Shown one piece after another: positions 4,469 through 5,372 of a stretch of 5,372 nt of DNA. The notes below the pieces were generated by a model that was not told where the DNA came from, searched no databases, and was given only the letters and a program-made list of their open reading frames with translations. Made by a program: the position numbers and the translations under genes. The stretch is from contig NSIA01000191.1 in the NCBI GenBank assembly GCA_002737585.1, forward strand, positions 1 through 5,372, in the 5' to 3' direction. This stretch comes from Planctomycetaceae bacterium. GTDB lineage: Bacteria; Planctomycetota; Phycisphaerae; Phycisphaerales; SM1A02. How positions within the stretch are numbered: the stretch's first letter is position 1; each line of letters starts with the position of its first letter.

Positions 4469-5372
4469 GCTGCACCGCTCGATCGTTCCTTCACCCGTTG
4501 ATCCGTATCGGCGCTGATACGTTCGATCATGGCCTCGTCCATCCAGGGCAAGGTGCGCAACTTGGTCTTGATTCGCTCCGGAAGTGGCTTGCCATCGCGT
4601 TCCCACTTGGGGCGAGCGCGCCAGCGGCGATGAATCCATAGATACTGGTCCGGTGCGCGCATGATGGCGCGCTCCATGGCATGCGTATAGCGCGCGGTGA
4701 TGTAGAAGACGGGATCTTCATGGTCGCGCCAGTCTTCCGGTTGAATGATGTCAATGGTGTGAATCTCGAAGTTGAATCCATTGCCGGTACGCAGCGCCAC
4801 ACCGACGGCCACGGGCAGGTCATAGCGCATGGCAAGCAGCGCGATCGACTTGTAGGCACTGGCCATCTGCCCAAAATAAGGCACAAAGATTCCATCCGGT
4901 CCTGCACTCTGGTCGGCAATGAAGGCAATGCGGCCGCCATTGTGAATGATGGACTGCAGTTCTTCCGTGGCTCCAAACTTGGTGATGATCTTCATACCCC
5001 GGTTTTCGCGCAATCCGATGGCCCACTGCCAGATGAACGGATTGTCGAGCGGGCGTGCCAAGGCATGCATTCGAAAGCCCATCAGTGTGGGGAAGAACCC
5101 CAGCAGTTCCCAATTGCCAGCATGTGGCCCAAGGAAGATGGCGGGACGTTCGCCAATCATCAGCTTGGTACCGGGCCGCGCGTTGCTCAGGTCAACATGG
5201 CGCTGCCAGGATTCTTCAGTCACCACGCGTGGCAATTGAAACGCATCAACCATGTAGGTGCGGAACATGTAGCGCACGCTGGCTTTGGCAAGCTCCACGC
5301 ACTCTTCGTTAGACAAGTTGGGAAACGCGCGACGCACATTGCCGGTGGCACGCGCCACGCGTTCCGGATTGA
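4465..5372 (-). CDS. LpxL/HtrB-like lipid A acyltransferase, 5' end beyond the window
   Basis: The protein belongs to the lysophospholipid/lipid A acyltransferase family, which adds a secondary acyl chain to a lipid A precursor at the inner membrane. The frame is open to the right edge, so the GTG at 5358 is probably internal; family members carry an N-terminal membrane segment and about 20-50 more residues than seen here. Counting from that GTG, the catalytic HX4E motif is at His79-Glu84 (HAGNWE). Other family marks are RRAFPNLS (9-16), ADQSAGPDGIFVPYFG and the late block QYLWIHRRWR. LpxL is the usual name for enteric members; I leave the symbol empty because chain and position specificity cannot be read here. 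It is the first visible gene of an operon with the response regulator, overlapping it by four bases. Confidence 0.9.
   Translation of the reverse strand, partial: NPERVARATGNVRRAFPNLSNEECVELAKASVRYMFRTYMVDAFQLPRVVTEESWQRHVDLSNARPGTKLMIGERPAIFLGPHAGNWELLGFFPTLMGFRMHALARPLDNPFIWQWAIGLRENRGMKIITKFGATEELQSIIHNGGRIAFIADQSAGPDGIFVPYFGQMASAYKSIALLAMRYDLPVAVGVALRTGNGFNFEIHTIDIIQPEDWRDHEDPVFYITARYTHAMERAIMRAPDQYLWIHRRWRARPKWERDGKPLPERIKTKLRTLPWMDEAMIERISADTDQRVKERSSGAA

Noticed and set aside
4469..4639. Upstream start for the response regulator at 4639
   Set aside because: The extra 57 residues are the acyltransferase sequence read in another frame and lack any domain.

Overview
The window (5,372 bp, GC-rich) looks like ordinary chromosome of a Gram-negative bacterium with an outer membrane. 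A planctomycete, probably of the Phycisphaerae, is my best guess. The reasons are the kind of PEGA-domain lipoprotein at the left edge, several GTG starts, almost no Shine-Dalgarno sequences, and small conserved-looking proteins of a type I associate with that group. This assignment rests on memory of the families, not on a search. I see no mobile element, CRISPR array, tRNA or rRNA.

Layout: (1) 2-454 (+) is the 3' part of a PEGA-domain lipoprotein gene. (2) 455-867 has no convincing protein gene, but holds a possible promoter, three consecutive stem-loops and a strong intrinsic terminator (748-788). This is either a small RNA of about 105 nt or a terminating leader of the next gene. (3) 868-1686 (+) is an outer-membrane beta-barrel of the PagL/acyloxyacyl hydrolase type, with a Thr/Pro/Ala linker. 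(4) 1688-2713 (-) is galE, convergent with the barrel gene and 1 bp from it. (5) 2714-2851 is a divergent promoter region with a two-hairpin leader. (6) 2852-3250 and 3247-3645 (+) are a translationally coupled pair, a helical-hairpin protein and a small beta-rich protein, both of unknown function. (7) A terminator at 3649-3672 lies between convergent units. (8) A minus-strand operon runs in from the right edge: a LpxL/HtrB-like lipid A acyltransferase (4465 to beyond 5372), a single-domain response regulator (4058-4468) and a small unknown protein (3706-4014).

How it fits together: three of the recognisable genes point to the cell envelope. The acyltransferase would add a secondary acyl chain to lipid A, the PagL-like barrel would remove one, and GalE supplies UDP-galactose for surface sugars. 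The receiver-only regulator coupled to the acyltransferase, the unknown gene pair and the structured RNA upstream of the barrel are the parts least explained by known biology. Nothing seen here amounts to a clearly new system. The best leads are the RNA element at 648-788 and the coupled pair at 2852-3645.
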